Assembly: GCA_963920635.1 (NCBI GenBank)
Contig: OY987304.1
Location: forward strand, 31,930,365-31,994,364
Source of the DNA: Pseudeuparius sepicola
Lineage: Eukaryota; Arthropoda; Insecta; Coleoptera; Anthribidae
Direction of reading: 5' to 3'
DNA: 64,000 nt
The position numbers and the translations under genes are program-made. The notes below the pieces were generated by a model. It did not search any database and had not been told where the DNA came from. It was given only the letters and a program-made list of their open reading frames with translations. Below are positions 36,501 to 51,500 of this stretch, one piece after another. Position 1 is the first letter of the stretch; the number at the start of each line of letters is the position of its first letter.

Positions 36501-39500
36501 GATTCCCTTTTTGATTCCAGATATAGTTCTTCTCTCCTTTACCGGCAGGTATTTAGAGCATTTACTTGGTAACTTATAAATATAAATATATAAATACAAT
36601 ATTTAGGTCCAATAACAGTCAGTCTAATGAAATGTTCATGGGCGGAGAGCATATTATTTTTTTTTTTTATTTATTTATTTATATTAGAGGCGGAGAACTT
36701 TAAATTGGCAACACTGTTTCCTGCGACAGCCGATTTGACAGTTCTTGGTTTTTTTTAAATCAGTTTGGTTTGGCAATTTATCATGAATAGACTGACGCCG
36801 GAGCAACGTTTGCAAATTGTTCAAAATTATTCTGAAAAAATGGTTCAATTCGAGAAACACATTGGGCATTACGTGAGTTTTATGGTGCTCATAATCGTCC
36901 TTCCAAGCGATTAAATCGAGAAACTATGGATCGTTTTCGCAATACGTTTACTCTAAACCTAAACGATAATACGCATCCCGTAAGACGTCATACAGTGCGC
37001 ACAAAACAAGCGATTGCAAGCGGTACAGAGACATGCTCACTAACTTTTTCGTGCCTCAATTGGAAGGCAGTAATGTTGCAGACATGTGGTTTCAGCAGGA
37101 CGGGGCCACATGCCACACAGCGAGCGATAAAATTAATTTACTGACAGAAACTTTTGACCTACGATTAATTTCACGAAATTGACCTCCTTAACTGACCACC
37201 TCGTTCGTGCGATTTGACGCCATTAGATTATTTTCTTTGGAGATATGTAAAGTCACATGTCTACGCCGATAAACCAGAGACAACTCAGCACTGGAAATCC
37301 AATATTCGACGCGTTATAGACGAAATACAGCCTGATTTACAGCTAAGAGTGTGTGAAAATTGGACCTCCAGATTACGCCATGTACGTGCCAGCCGCGGAG
37401 GCCAGATGCCCGAAATCATATTCAAACATTAATGCCAAAGAATTATCTTTCAAATAAAGATAATTTCATGGGTATTAAAATCATTTTTGTATGTTTTATT
37501 TCAATTTAAAGTTCTCCTAAAAAAACACCCTTTACAAGGATCAAGATAAAATTGAACTTTGCTTTTATAACCCCTCCTATATTTCCATCAAACCTGGATC
37601 ATATATTTGCTGTAATAATGATGAGGTGCCATTATTGTCAAGGACATGATCGAATTATTTCATGTGCCTATGTTATTGTGTGTATTGTGATTTTTATTTC
37701 AAGTTAATGGTATGACAAGGACTTAAAAAAATATTACGGTTTATAGACATATGTCATTTCTCGCCTTGAGTCTTTCAATACTCTTCTAATTCTAACCATA
37801 AAACTATCATTTTGATAAACAGGTAGAATTTCAGTGTTTTTAACATAAGTTTATCCCTTCCTTTCCAACTTTGCCTAGTCATGATTATGATATGTTTTTT
37901 TATTCGTCGACATAACATAAAAATGTATATTAGGTTTTTTATTCACTTTTTAGTGAGACCAGGGCAGGCAAGTCCCGGCTATGCAGAGGCAGTTGAGAAA
38001 CACTCGGAAATTCCCCTTCTACATGCTCGTGAAATTTTTTCACCTACAATTCAAAATGCAAATGAAGTGTTTAGCACACCAAAGGCTCGCAAACCCTTAG
38101 AATCAAAGAAATATCGACTACTAGAAACTCCGTACCTGTACAATTTAAAACAATCACTTGAAGAGGCTTTAGATAGACCTGTAACTCAACACAATCAACA
38201 GAGGCATTACGTAATGACAAAAATTATCGATGGGGTCATGTTGCCAACAATATTTTTGTTGGTTTTTTTATCGAATTTGTTTAGGTACCTTTATTTTCAT
38301 CAGTATTTGGGAAGGTATTCTATTGCAAATATGTTTTTCATAGCCCCTAGCAATGCAATCTTACCATTGTTGCCACTTGTATTTCCGTTAGTGTGGAATA
38401 TGGCTAACTACATTGGTATGGCAAGGTAAAAGTTGCTGGAATTTCTTAAAAATTTTAATAATCTGTTCATATGTAGATTTAAGACAATATTTGACGCAAC
38501 GAGAAATATAAAAACAAAGTACAATACCCTGGAAGAAGATACAGACACAAATACAATTGAACACGATGACATCATGTTTGACTGGACGGAAATGAGAAAG
38601 AACTTTGTGAAAGTTATGAAAGGCGAACCTGATATTTTATTCAGAAGTGGAAATATTTTACACGTCTTTGGATCAGTTACGGTCAGTATTTTGTTGTTGG
38701 GTGTTTAAAGTTTTCATTTCTATCAAGTAGGCAGCAAACTGATTCTGTAAAATGGTACTATCAGAGACAAATGTAGATTTACAGTTTATTGGTGAAATAT
38801 GTCCAATAGAAGACAAGTTCCAAACAAAAGCATAGAAGAACTTACAATAAGAAACTCAATTATTATATGTTAAACTTCCGACTCCCGAAAAGGAGCCCCA
38901 CTAGGATATATCCTATCTCCATTGAGACCGACTATTGTAGGCGCACTGAGACATTGCGCCCGCGGGGAAGCGGGGAGCGCGGAGAACGATTTGTCGCTAT
39001 TGGCCGACTGCAACAGTGCAAAAAATGCACCGTGCTTTCGTATTCGCAATTAAAAATAGAACCAAGGCGAGGTTCAGGGGACTGATTATCCCTAGGCGTG
39101 CGCGTCGAAATTAATAATACTAAGAAGTTTTCAAAACTATAAATTTCGACGCGCACGCCTAGGGATAATCAGTCCTCTGAACCTCGCCTTGGTTCTATTT
39201 TTAATTGCGAATACGAAAGCGCGGTGCATTTTTTGCACTGTTGCAGTCGGCCAATAGCCACAAATCGTTCTCCGCGCTCCCCGCTTCCCCGCGGACGCAA
39301 TCTCTCAGTGCGCCTACAATACTTATGCTATTGTTGCCACATGTATCGCCGAGCTACCAGCCCCGGCCAATCGGCAATGAGCATTCGCATATTTAGTTTT
39401 CAAAGCGAACTTGACTGTAGCATTGTGGCAATTGCACTTGCTTTTTCATTGGTTTGGCCTACTATATTTTGCAAACACTACACACTACACGCGTTTATTC

Positions 39501-42500
39501 TCGCAAGGTACTTTAGGTGCTCCCTTATGGATTGTCCTTGTCATAGTGGATTCTTCTATGACAAAAGATATCGACTTAAAACAAGTTTGTTTCTTTATAA
39601 ATGTTATCTCCAGTTTGCACCTGGTCGACATATATAGTGTGTTTCACTTTGAGTCAAGACCTCAATTCTGTATTTTTCGAAAGATGGGCTGATCTTCAAA
39701 AAACTTTCTTCAACCTGTAGTACTCGAAGTTTGAAACTGTCAGGAGCATGCGCAGTTTCATTTTGACGTTCGAAAAATGAAACTGCGCATGCTCCTGACA
39801 GTTTCAAACTGATTTCAAACGGTTTGAAGTTCTGCTAAAACAGACCTATTAATTTTTTGAAATCTTCCATGGTCTACTGTTATTAAAAGAAGACGCCCAA
39901 ATATCACAAAACCATATTAGGCATTTTTTAAAGAATTAAATGGATAGTGCCATCAAATTGGCCATAGTCAAAAACCCTTTGTACAAGATTTCAATATTCT
40001 AAGTTACACAAGGGGCACAGTTACCAAATGGGACCAAAGTTAGAAAAAAAAGGGTTTTCTGGACTACCCTCTATAAACCATGAGGCATATTTTGGCGATA
40101 TTTTTTCAAGAATGTATTGAGCTTTGCCTTAGGTATTACTTTACATAGTACAGCTAGCCCAACAAAAAAGGGAAAATTTTACGAAAAAATCATTTCTTTA
40201 AAAAAATATATTTAAATAAATAAACTTGAGATTTCACTGTAGTCGATTAGTCTGCCTTGGAAAATATATTTCATTTTAACATTTCATTACAATTGGAGGC
40301 ATTCATCATTATTTCTGCTTTATTCAACAACTTGAAACATATCAGTCAAATCAGGCATACCATGAATGTCATGAAAACAAAAACGGTATCATCTACATAT
40401 TCGACAGTTACATATGTGATGAACGGGTAAAACTTACAGTCTCTGCTCCACAAACACAGTTAGCCTAGCGCCTAATGTAAAACCTCGATTTTATCTTTAA
40501 ATAATTTTCTTAAATAAATGATATTTTCGTAAAATTTGGATTTTTTCACGAACACCCTGAATGAGCTACATTGGCTATACTATGTAAAATAATACCTTAG
40601 GCAAAGGTTAATCGATTCTCGAAAAAACATCAAAATATGCCTGGTGGTTTATACAAGGTATTCCATAAAAAAAATTCGAACTTTGACCCCCCATTTGGTG
40701 ACCTTGCTACAAAATTTCAATACTCTAAGCTTAATCGATTTGCAAAAAAGATCACTAACCTGTGTCCTGTGCTTTATACAGGGCATTATGGAAAATCAGA
40801 TTTTTTTAAATTTTGGCCCCGCTTTGTGAACTTAGAATATTGATATTTTGTAGTAAAGGTTTTGAGCTATGGCCAATTCGGTGGCACCATCAATTTGCAC
40901 CATTCACAAAATTGTTGGTACTTACTCTCATATCTAACTTGATTTTTTTGGTAATAGCTCGGCACTTATTTTTGTTTGCTTGATGTAATATTTCCTTAGG
41001 AATTTCTTGGGATTCATTTGGAGAAAACATTTTTAATAAAAGCGACAAAGCGTTGTTTACGATGTTTATAAAGTAGTGAGTGGTAACTAGCATTGCTTTA
41101 TGCATTTCTATGGTAATTTCATTTCAGAAAACCAATTATTTAATATAGTGTTCAATGGGCCATGCGACGTAAAATTTTTAAAAATGTTTGCCTTCATGTC
41201 GGAGAGTTGTCAAAGTAAAAGACGAAATTATAGGTTTTAAAATTAAAGTATTAAGGCTAAAACTTAACCAGAAATATAATACGAAGTTATATTAGACAAT
41301 ATTATTCCATTGCACTGAATAATATTATTTTTTTCTAATTAAATTTACTGTTATTTTGATAAGGGAGGCTAGCACATGGGAATACCATTTTATCATGCAG
41401 TGCACCGAAAATGAAGATGAGTGGGAAAACCACACATTTGATATCCAAAAATCTACTCGAAACAGGGTGTTTTCTGAGAAATGTAATGAAAATACATATT
41501 TTTGTTTTATAAAATATATTATGCAATAAACAAACTCGAAAAACAACTCAAACATCAAGAAATATATATCAAAACAAAATTTTCAAACAATACCATAATA
41601 AATAACTTTTTTCTTAACTCTAATCTAAAATATGAAAAAGAATTCCACAAAATAAAGACAAGTAACCAAAAAAAAATTAAAAAACTACTTTCAACTTCCT
41701 TACATAATCAAAAACCAAAAACTAATGAAAAATTGATAAAAAATCTTACAAACTTAAAAGTCCCAGATAATGTTTATTATTTTTTGAGTCTCGGACCGAA
41801 TTTCTCCTTACCTAATTTCTTTTTACCTACAGAAAATGTCATTGCATGTATTGAACAAGGACTTTCCTATGTTTTAAACAATGACCATAAAGATACAATA
41901 TGTAGCAAAGTTTGCAATATTTTAAATAATCAAAAACACAAAATTAATAATACAAGAAAATTTATCAAAAAGCAATATAACCATTTCATTCAAGAAACTA
42001 AACAATTTATACATAACAACCCAAACATCATTATTCTTCCAGCTGACAAATGCAAAAAAACAGTGATTATGTATAAAACAGAATACCAACAAAAAATACT
42101 CAATTTACTTAATGATAATAATACTTATAAAAAACTGTCAAACAACCCTCTCAATAACATCCAAACAAAAGTTAATAAATTAGTCTTAAATCTTTTCCAA
42201 CAAAAATTTATCGATACATTAACTAAAAACAAATTAACTTGCTACAATGGTTTATCACCATACATCTACGGTCTTCCTAAACTACATAAACAAAATATAC
42301 CACTACGACCTATTGTCTCAAACATCAATTCTCCAACATATAATCTTTCAAAATTTCTTTCTAATATAATTTCCAATATTATAGGTAAAAATCCTTTCCA
42401 CATAAAAGACACTTGGCATTTCCAAAAATTTATAAAAAACCAAATTATCCCTAAAGACCACATTTTAGTTTCCTTCGATGTAATATCACTTTTCACTAAT

Positions 42501-45500
42501 ATACCCATTGATTTAGCTTTAGATTGCATCACTAAACACTGGAATAAAATTGAACCTTTCACCTCAATCCCCAAATCACAATTTATAGAATGCACTAAAC
42601 TATGTTTAACATCAACTTTTTTTAATTTTGAAAATAATTTCTACCTCCAAACTTTTGGAACTGCTATGGGTTCTCCTATATCTTCAACTATTGCCAACTT
42701 AGTAATGGAAGAACTCGAAACTATTACTATTCAAAAATTAAACACAAAACCATTTTTTTACAGAAGATACGTAGACGATTGCATCTTATGTATACATAAA
42801 AACGAAATAAACAATACCCTAAATGTTTTTAACAATTTCCATCCACACTTACAATTCACTTACGAATTAGAACAAAATAAAAATATTAATTTTTTAAATC
42901 TCTCTCTAACCTATGATAAAAACGGTTATATAACAACAAATTGGTTTACAAAAGAAATTTGGTCCGAAAGATATCTTAATTTTAATTCCTCTTTCCCACA
43001 ACTTACAAAAAAAGCGTTGTTAATAGTTTGACTGACCAAGCCATTTCTCTATCACATCCAAAATATAGACCAAACAACCTTAAAAAAATTAAAAATGTAC
43101 TCTCAAAGAATAATTATCCAAAACAATTTTACCTCTTAAACCTCTTATTAAGAAACGTATACACCAAATTTATAATCATCCTAAAATTAATAATAACAAT
43201 CAATCCAAATATTTTTCAATGCCATACATCCAAGGCGCTTCTGAACAGATCAAAAAAATTTTTAAACAATATAATATTAATATAGGACATAAACCAAATC
43301 ACTATACCAAAAAATTCTTTTCCAAATTAAAACCCAACGTTACAAATAATTATCAATCAAATTTAATTTATAAAATATCATGTAATAATTGTCCTTCAGT
43401 TTATATCTGTCAAACTAAACAATATCTCCATAAACGTTTATACAAACATAAATATGACGTAAGAACTAACAACAACAACTCCACAGCATTAACTAAACAC
43501 TCTTTAGATAATTTCCACCACTTTGATTTTAACAATACAAAAATTTTAACTAAAGAAAATAATCACACTAAAAGGAATGTCTTAGAAATGATTTACATAA
43601 AAAAACATAAAAATAGCATCAATTATAGAACAGACACTGAAAATCTTTCTCATATTTATTATAATCTTATAACTTAAAAATAAGTCCAAAAATAAACTTC
43701 CTTTATAATAGTTATAAATTAAAAAAATAATAATAGAAATAATAGAAAACCAAATGTGTTTTTACCAACAATAACAAAACAAAATTTCAAAAATATTTAT
43801 TTTCTTGCATTTTCCAAAGCCACACTGTAAAAGAGTCTTTCTTCCTCTCCTTCTTTTTATAACATTTTTTGTATCCACAAACCGCACCGAGCCTTTCAAT
43901 TCGTGTCTAAATATAAAAATAATTTACTTCGTCTCCGGCAATCCTTTTGAAAGCATATTCACATATTTTTCCACAAATGCTTTCCCCACACACCAGTACT
44001 ATTATATAATTTAAAAAAATTAAAAAAAGAAAGAATTTTGAACACATACAATGAAACTATGGAAAAAAGACTAGTTGAATAAGAAAATTATTACAAGAAG
44101 GAAAGAACAAAAGGAGGAGGGACTCTTAAAAATAATAAGTTAGTAATGTAAGTAATAATAACTATTATTTTTTCAAAATCTATAATGTTCTAAACATAAA
44201 TATTAAAAAAAAAATCTTGTATTCCCATAAAAATAACAAAGAACATCTCCTCTTTCAGATATACTTATTATTATTTAAGGTGAATTTTAAATTTTGGAAA
44301 AAAAACTATCCTAGATACCTGATGATGGCAAAAATGCTGAAACACGTGTAGTGTCATGTTTTTAATAAATAAAAAATTTTAATGTGTTAAAACAAAATTT
44401 AATTGGTCGAACCCCAGGAAATTCTATTCAGAAAAATTAATAAAAACGACCAGGAAGAAAAGTTTTGTTAAAAAAAAATTATGCAATAATGGATATATTT
44501 TATTACATAAAAACTTAACAAACTCGCCCTATAGTTTATTGAAGGGTTCACTGCATAGATTTTTTAAACACTGTTGGTCTATGTTTAATATATGGCTGTT
44601 AGCAGCAAATAACTTACTATTCATATCAATATATGATGTCATCCTTTTCGTAGCGAATATTTACTGCCAACTTGATATCCAAGAGAACTCTTCCTTACCA
44701 AATATTTTATCGGTGAGTGAACAATAATACCATTTTGTTGTAGTTGGTGATTATTTGTTTGTTCACTCAATTGATTCATGTTAATATATTGTATTGTTCT
44801 GAAATTCTTTAGGCGTTAGCTTGTGTGGACAAGAAAGGAATTCTATCCTGGCCAAATCCTACTGCAGAAAAGGTATTTTTTCTACATAATAATGACAAAA
44901 CATCACAAACTTCTAGGTAGGTTCTAGTGTAGTGTATTAGTTTCACATATCTATAATTTTAATTCACCGTCAGTTTACTTTAACAAAAGTATATTTTTGC
45001 TACTTCACAGTTTTGTTAATTTTTAGCTTAATTAATGTAAATGACCTGGTAACAGATGACGGCAATTTCCACCCCGTGAGCCCCCTTACAGCTACTGTGG
45101 AAGTCTTGGATTTAACACCCAATCACAACGATTCATTTAAGTTGCATTTCGATGATCATGATTGGCAACGATTTATGAATTCATTAAAGCCACTTGGTTT
45201 GGCCATCTTACTGAACACTTGCAATTTGGACACTCAGGTATATAGTTCGGAGAGTGTGTATATTTACAGAATTTATCATTATCATTTAATTAGTACAGGG
45301 TGATCATTTTTAGATGCCCAGCCTTTGTTGGTGGAAAACGTTCAAAGATAGATATTATACAGGGTGGCCCACCACGAACTGCATCGATCTATATATGGAA
45401 AACTAAAAGTAGGAAAATTCTGAAAATTTGGCACCTCACCAATGCCGATGGGCGCTGCTCAACTAAAATATTTTGGTGAATCTGGCACTTCTGGTTATAC

Positions 45501-48500
45501 CGGAAGTCGATATCAACTTTCTTATCTCAAATGGAACACCCTGTATATTATTGCATTTTTGGATTCTAGGCATAATTTTGGAACAAAAACATGCAACATG
45601 TCCTATGTCTAAATCCAACCGTTTTTGAGATATTTGCATTTTTCCGAAAAAAATTACGGGTGCAGACCTAAAGTCAATTAGCAATTTATACGAGGAAACC
45701 GCGAAATTTCAAAACGAATTTTTCGCATCGTGTAACAGAAGCCCTGACCTAGTGATCTCTGCTGAGAAATAAATCCGTTCTTATACAGGGTGTTCACAAA
45801 ATATGAATACAAATTACATTCAAAATGTGCTTAAATCTCGAAATTTTCAAATGGAAACCCCCATTTTTTTAATGCGATCTTATTCACTACTAAAAATGAT
45901 GACAACTTTGTGTAAGGTTTCCTATACGTAAATGCAGTAATTTTCGATTAATTTACGAAAAACCGATTTTTCGCCCATAAAATGCTGGGTTTGCTTAACG
46001 CTTGGAAAATCATATTAGCCGTGGACGTTGAAAAGACAATCGCGGCTGAGGAAATGTCACTTGGTTTATAAATTATTGTCAACAGTAATGCCGGCGCGCT
46101 TAAATTACACAAACGAAGATTATTTAAATTTGTTTATTATCTACGGAGAATGCAACAAAGTAATATCAAGAACGTGCGATACATAATCTCGAGGGTATAA
46201 AAAATTTTAGCTAGTCCTGGACTAACATGTTGACAAAAGACGCAGTTTAAACATCTTTCAAATAAATAAAAGGTCAGGGGAGTATCTCCAAAAATTGAAT
46301 CATTTAAAACACTTTGTAATGGCGATTAACAAAAATTAATATTTTAATGCCTTTTGAAGAATAACTTTTTAACGGAAGAGAATAAAGAACAGTGGCATTA
46401 ATGAAAAATGTACAGGAACATTAGGGCTTTTGAGCGATGTAACAAAAGTGGTATGTTGGAGGGAAAAAAAATTTCTTGGTGTCGCGACCCCTAGCGTCAT
46501 ATTTGCAGAGTCGCTAAATGGGCCAATTTATTATTTTATACACCCTATATCATCTCCCATATATGATATCTCCATATCTTTGATCGTTTTCCACCAAGAG
46601 AGGCTGGGCATCTAAAAATGATCACCTGTACATTTCAATCAATGATTTATTTTTTTCTAATAAGTAAAGTTTTGCATTTAATTTTAATTGCCAGGACATG
46701 CCATGCCAAAAACTTGGTACCTTATGTCAAAAGTGTCCGATTTTTTAGGAGCATTATACATCATTTTGTTCGCACATTACATGTGAAGCGATTTACAATG
46801 AACACTTAGTTCCAGTCACAAATAGAAGGTGTTTGTGTGAGTTGGCAAAAGAAATAGGGTTTATAGATCAGGCGCAGAAAATATTTTCACTGGAACAGCA
46901 GCTCTCTACATTTAGACATTTGGTAAGTTTTAACATTGGAAATGTTTATGTTCGTATATGTGGGAGTTGAGCTAGTACTCGTAGTTTTCGTTCAAGGCCA
47001 AAACACAGCGGTGTCACGGTGACACATCGCTTTGCCGGCGATCGCCGTGACATGAATTATGAACAGTAGTGAGATCCAATATAATAAGTTGGTTTAATTA
47101 AAAATTATGTTTATTCTTACTGCCGTTAATTATACTTCATATATGGTTTTATCATTTCCAATGTCCCTGATGGTTGCAAGGATTGTGAAATCTGTGAATT
47201 TTATTTTATAAAGATGCTTAAAATTTGTTCTTGCAGCAACCTGAAATGGTCAGAAGGGATAACAAATATGCACGCTCATTACAACTATCAACAAAACTAA
47301 AGTTTCCTTTTCCCCACATGTTTGCAGTGGTAGTAAAAGAACTTTGTTCTGGAAGTATGCAGCTGCTATCGGAAGGAACAGCTGACATTATATTAGATTC
47401 GTGCGTCGATTATTGGGATGGACATGATTTGGTACCAATGACAAATCCTGATAGAAAGAAAATTCAAGATTTCTATCAGAGGAGCAGCCTCACAGCATAT
47501 TGCACTGCATTTGCTTATAGGTTAGTATAAATTGAGCTAAAGTTTAAGTGTCTACAGAAGCTGAAGTAGTTACTTACAGTGATTAGTTGAAATTAAACAA
47601 CGGAACTATTCGTGTAGCAATATTTTCTGGCTAGGGAAAAAGAGGTAAATGCAGCAGATGCCAGATTCCTTGGCATTTTTTGTGTTTTTAGTGTGCAAAT
47701 TTTGACTGGTGTCAATTTGTCAATAATCTGTCAACACGTTATTGAGTGTATGCATTTTATTGGGAAGAAGTTTTTTAAAGCACTGCTAAAAATGACATCT
47801 TCCATCATAAGTAACTAGAAAAATTCTGTTAATCACGACTAATATGAGAAGGAATTAAAATAATAAACTTTTTTTTATTCCTGATGTATTTGACACTCAT
47901 CTGCATACTTGTTTATATTATATATCTTTTTGTAAATTTTATACTGAGTCACAGTGACAATGTCCTAACTGCCTTGTCTGATCATAATTGTCAAGTTTTG
48001 AGAATATATTATGCTGAATTGATAAACCATCAACGTGCTTCCCTGTCAACAGCCAAAAAGCAACAATTTAGAGAGCCAATAGATGAGTACGACTGACAAC
48101 ATATAGTCACGGGAACTGATGCTTGGAAATATTATGATGTATTTCTGCAGAGTTTCGATAGGTGTCTTAATATATGCTTTCCATTAACAAATTTTAAACC
48201 AAAAACTCGTAATACTCAAAATTGGATAACTAAAGGAATACAAATTTCTTGAGGGAAAAAAGATAACTGTATGAGAAGGTTATGAAGGGAGAAGTTACTA
48301 TAAGCTTTACTCGAAAATACTAAAAGTGGTAATTATACAGGGTGATTCAGTCATGATGTAAAAATATTTAACCACACGGTGGGAGAGGCCAACTAAAAGA
48401 TAAAATGCAAAAATTTTTTCCGAAGTCTAAAACAGGGGGCAATCAACCTTATTACCGCAGTAACTTGGCATTCCGGAATGCTACGTTGCCACTTGTACGC

Positions 48501-51500
48501 ACATCGCAGTTGCAGCCTACCAATAACCAACCCACTCACTGCCAAGAGCTGTTCAAGCGAACGATCCAGCGGAGGGGCTCGTAATGCAATCGCCAGTAAT
48601 GCGGGAAGAACTCTGCTTCTCTTGCCGTTTCGCGCTGTGGGCGGTAGTAGCCAGGAAGAAACAGATTTTTAAGAAAGGTGACAAATGCCAACAATGGACA
48701 AGTATACTTAGGAATGAAAAATAATTTTTTGCCTTGGAATTTGTAAAACATGTCTAGATAATCACGAAACCCAACCAACAGATTTTTTTTCCCATTAGTT
48801 TGCTCAAAAATTGAAAAAAACGGTCGCAAAAGTAGGGAATGTGACATCACGATCCCTAATTTCAATAAGTACCTGCTATTTTCTTAGTACTTATTTCGTC
48901 TTTTTTTATATAACCAAGCATTCCCAGGCAAATTATTAGATTCAGTTTGTATGCGCCTGATGAGAAATAATCAAATTTCGTAGCATTTCAATGAAATATT
49001 TGGATTTTACTGATCCCATTCTGAACTTATTAGATGCCCCCTATAAAATACGACAGATGACATATTACTCAATGCTTTAAAGAAAATCGTCGGCAACGCC
49101 GCACTTTGCATATAACCTCACTTTCGCCCGCGGAACGCCGAAACCAAGGTTAATAACCTTAGTGAAAACTAAATTAATTCTATTCTCAGTTTTAAAAGAA
49201 TCTTGCTGTGAATACTTTATTTTTTCGGTTTATAATGAAGACAAGATTTGTTAAAGCTTGTTCTGATAACTTGCCTTGCATAGATTTTGATATGGTGTGT
49301 CAATTTTATCAATAAAAACGGGGAGCAAAACATGGAGAAATGAAGAGGTATGTTTGTTATTTGATTTGTATATTGTTTTAATATTGCTTAATGATGATGA
49401 TATAGCTTAAATTCTGGTTTTAGGTAGACTAGAGAATAAATATTATGGTAACAATGTTATTGGAGACACGCAGAGGAAAGAACATAGCAATGAATGCATA
49501 ATGCCCGGTTAAGGCAAAAATTACCCCCGAGCACAAAATTAATAAGAAAAATGTTAATGATACTGTGGTTAAAAATGAAGAAATTCAACTGAATAGTTGT
49601 GGAAGTAGGTATATTATGTTGTAATTACCCAACATAAGCAGATTAGTCCTAAATTATGCACATACCACGATGTACGAGGATCATACATCGTGGCACATAC
49701 GTAGATACAGCTTTTTGTGCTTCTAGTTTAGTTGCTAGTACAGTAAAGAAATACTTATTGTGTATATACCTATAGTTAAGATATGGGGGAGGGGGCGTGG
49801 GGGTGTCGCACAGCCCAATGTTGAAATCGATTATCAAAACAAGAAATCATGCGTTTGTAAAAACGATCGTTGATATCTACATGTGAAAACCATGATTCAG
49901 AACTAATTTAAATAATCTAAAGTCAATGCAAGTTCGACAGCAGAGTTTCATTCGATATCAAGTGCTTGACTGTCAATGACTTTTTGCGGGTATTTTTTTC
50001 TTGTATGATCTAATGAAGTATTTAATTAATTAAGTCCGTAGTAGTACACTTTGTCGCATCCATTTTGATGCGGAAAGTTGTACTTTTCTGCACTAGTGAC
50101 ATTAACTTTGTCAACTAATAGAACTAAGCACGCTTGTAAAATTTTTGCACATATTAATGGGAAACTTATTTTAGATGAATGTAAGCTGACTTCCTGGAAA
50201 TAGCGAAGAATCATGGACAACATCAGTAGATTGTTATATTGGAAAAAGTCAACACAAGTGCAATAAAAAAATATGAAGGTCTACCTTACAGGATTTAGTT
50301 GACAAAGACATACCGACATACCTCAATAATTATTATACATTGGAGTAGTATGACAGAAGATTTTTGGTAAAAATCAAAACATATTACAAGGAGGGACTGT
50401 CTGACATGTTAAAAAACGAAAAATGCCCTGTATCTCCAAAACGAATCAAGATTTTGAGATTCAACTGCTTTCCACTGTCCTCAAAAATGGAGCACAGTAC
50501 ACCTACCTACTCTTTGTCTATCTCTTCGCAGAATAGAAGAAACCCCCCAAAAAAACATCCAGTTTGTTGCACTCTGTGCATGCGACATGAAAACTATTAT
50601 TTGATTTTGGAATATTTTCACTAAATTTAATAGATAACTTATTTGGGGTTTTGCCATAGAATGCAAAATAAGTTTTTTTTCTTGCAAATTAAAGAAATCT
50701 TAATTTTTGGCCGGCTGCTGCATTATATTTTTTTATTTTTAACTTCCATTAACCACAATCACAAAATATGCTTATGAAAATTTATTTTCCAGAAAAATAG
50801 GTATATAATATGTAGGTATAGTGAAAAAATCCTAAAGAATTATGTCATTTTTTATGAGGATGCTTCGGCATCACAATATAATTTACCTAAATGGGTCTAA
50901 AATAGTTCAAGCTATGACAATAAAGTTTTTCGACTGAAAACTTGGCTTTATTGCGTTTTACATGTTATGTTTCTAACATCACCAAGAACTGGCACCTTCT
51001 CCAATATTCTAGCGTTACATTTTTGAACCGATGGGTCTAACTACTAACTTAATTCTGTAAGTAAGGGCTCATGAAATTAAAGTAATAAATTTTTTATATT
51101 CGGACCAGGTATGTGCTTGACGTCTAGAGGATTGACTTTTCTCAGTTTAGTTTATAACCAATCAATGCTGTTGATTAACACTAGCACAGAATAAATAGCT
51201 TCACAACAGAAGCGTCCATAAAGACGTGTCAAAAATAAGCGAGCCTCCATTTCAATTTACAGGAAAATAGCCAATAACTTGTACATAAATTTGGTCCTAA
51301 TACAATCTCCTTGCAATGTGGATTAATGTAAAATCAAACAAAATGCACAATGTTTATCCCTTTAGAAGATATTTCGCGTCAAAGCGAGCATCCTTTTGAC
51401 ACATGTCCTTATGGACGCTTCTGTTGTGAAGCTATTTATTCTGTGACACTAGGTATTGAGGCTAAAATATCATCAGTTTCTTCAAACAACTAGCAGTCGC

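Larger units (their letters stand above)
41530..44477 (+). mobile_element. Penelope-like retroelement, 5'-truncated, nearly intact
   Basis: The stretch is strikingly A-rich and codes for a reverse transcriptase followed by a GIY-YIG endonuclease, the defining arrangement of Penelope-like elements. A 12-bp direct repeat flanks it. The N-terminal start of the protein is missing, which suggests 5' truncation at insertion. A hammerhead-like motif lies at 44319-44355 in the 3' part. It sits in TMEM94 intron 4, in the same orientation as the gene. Confidence 0.88.
41518..44489. repeat. 12-bp direct repeat ATTATGCAATAA flanking the Penelope-like element
   Basis: ATTATGCAATAA lies at 41518-41529 and at 44478-44489. 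It probably is the target-site duplication of the Penelope-like element between. Confidence 0.7.

Noticed and set aside
41325..41558. Minus-strand ORF with hydrophobic start
   Set aside because: Shadow frame across the left border of the Penelope-like element.
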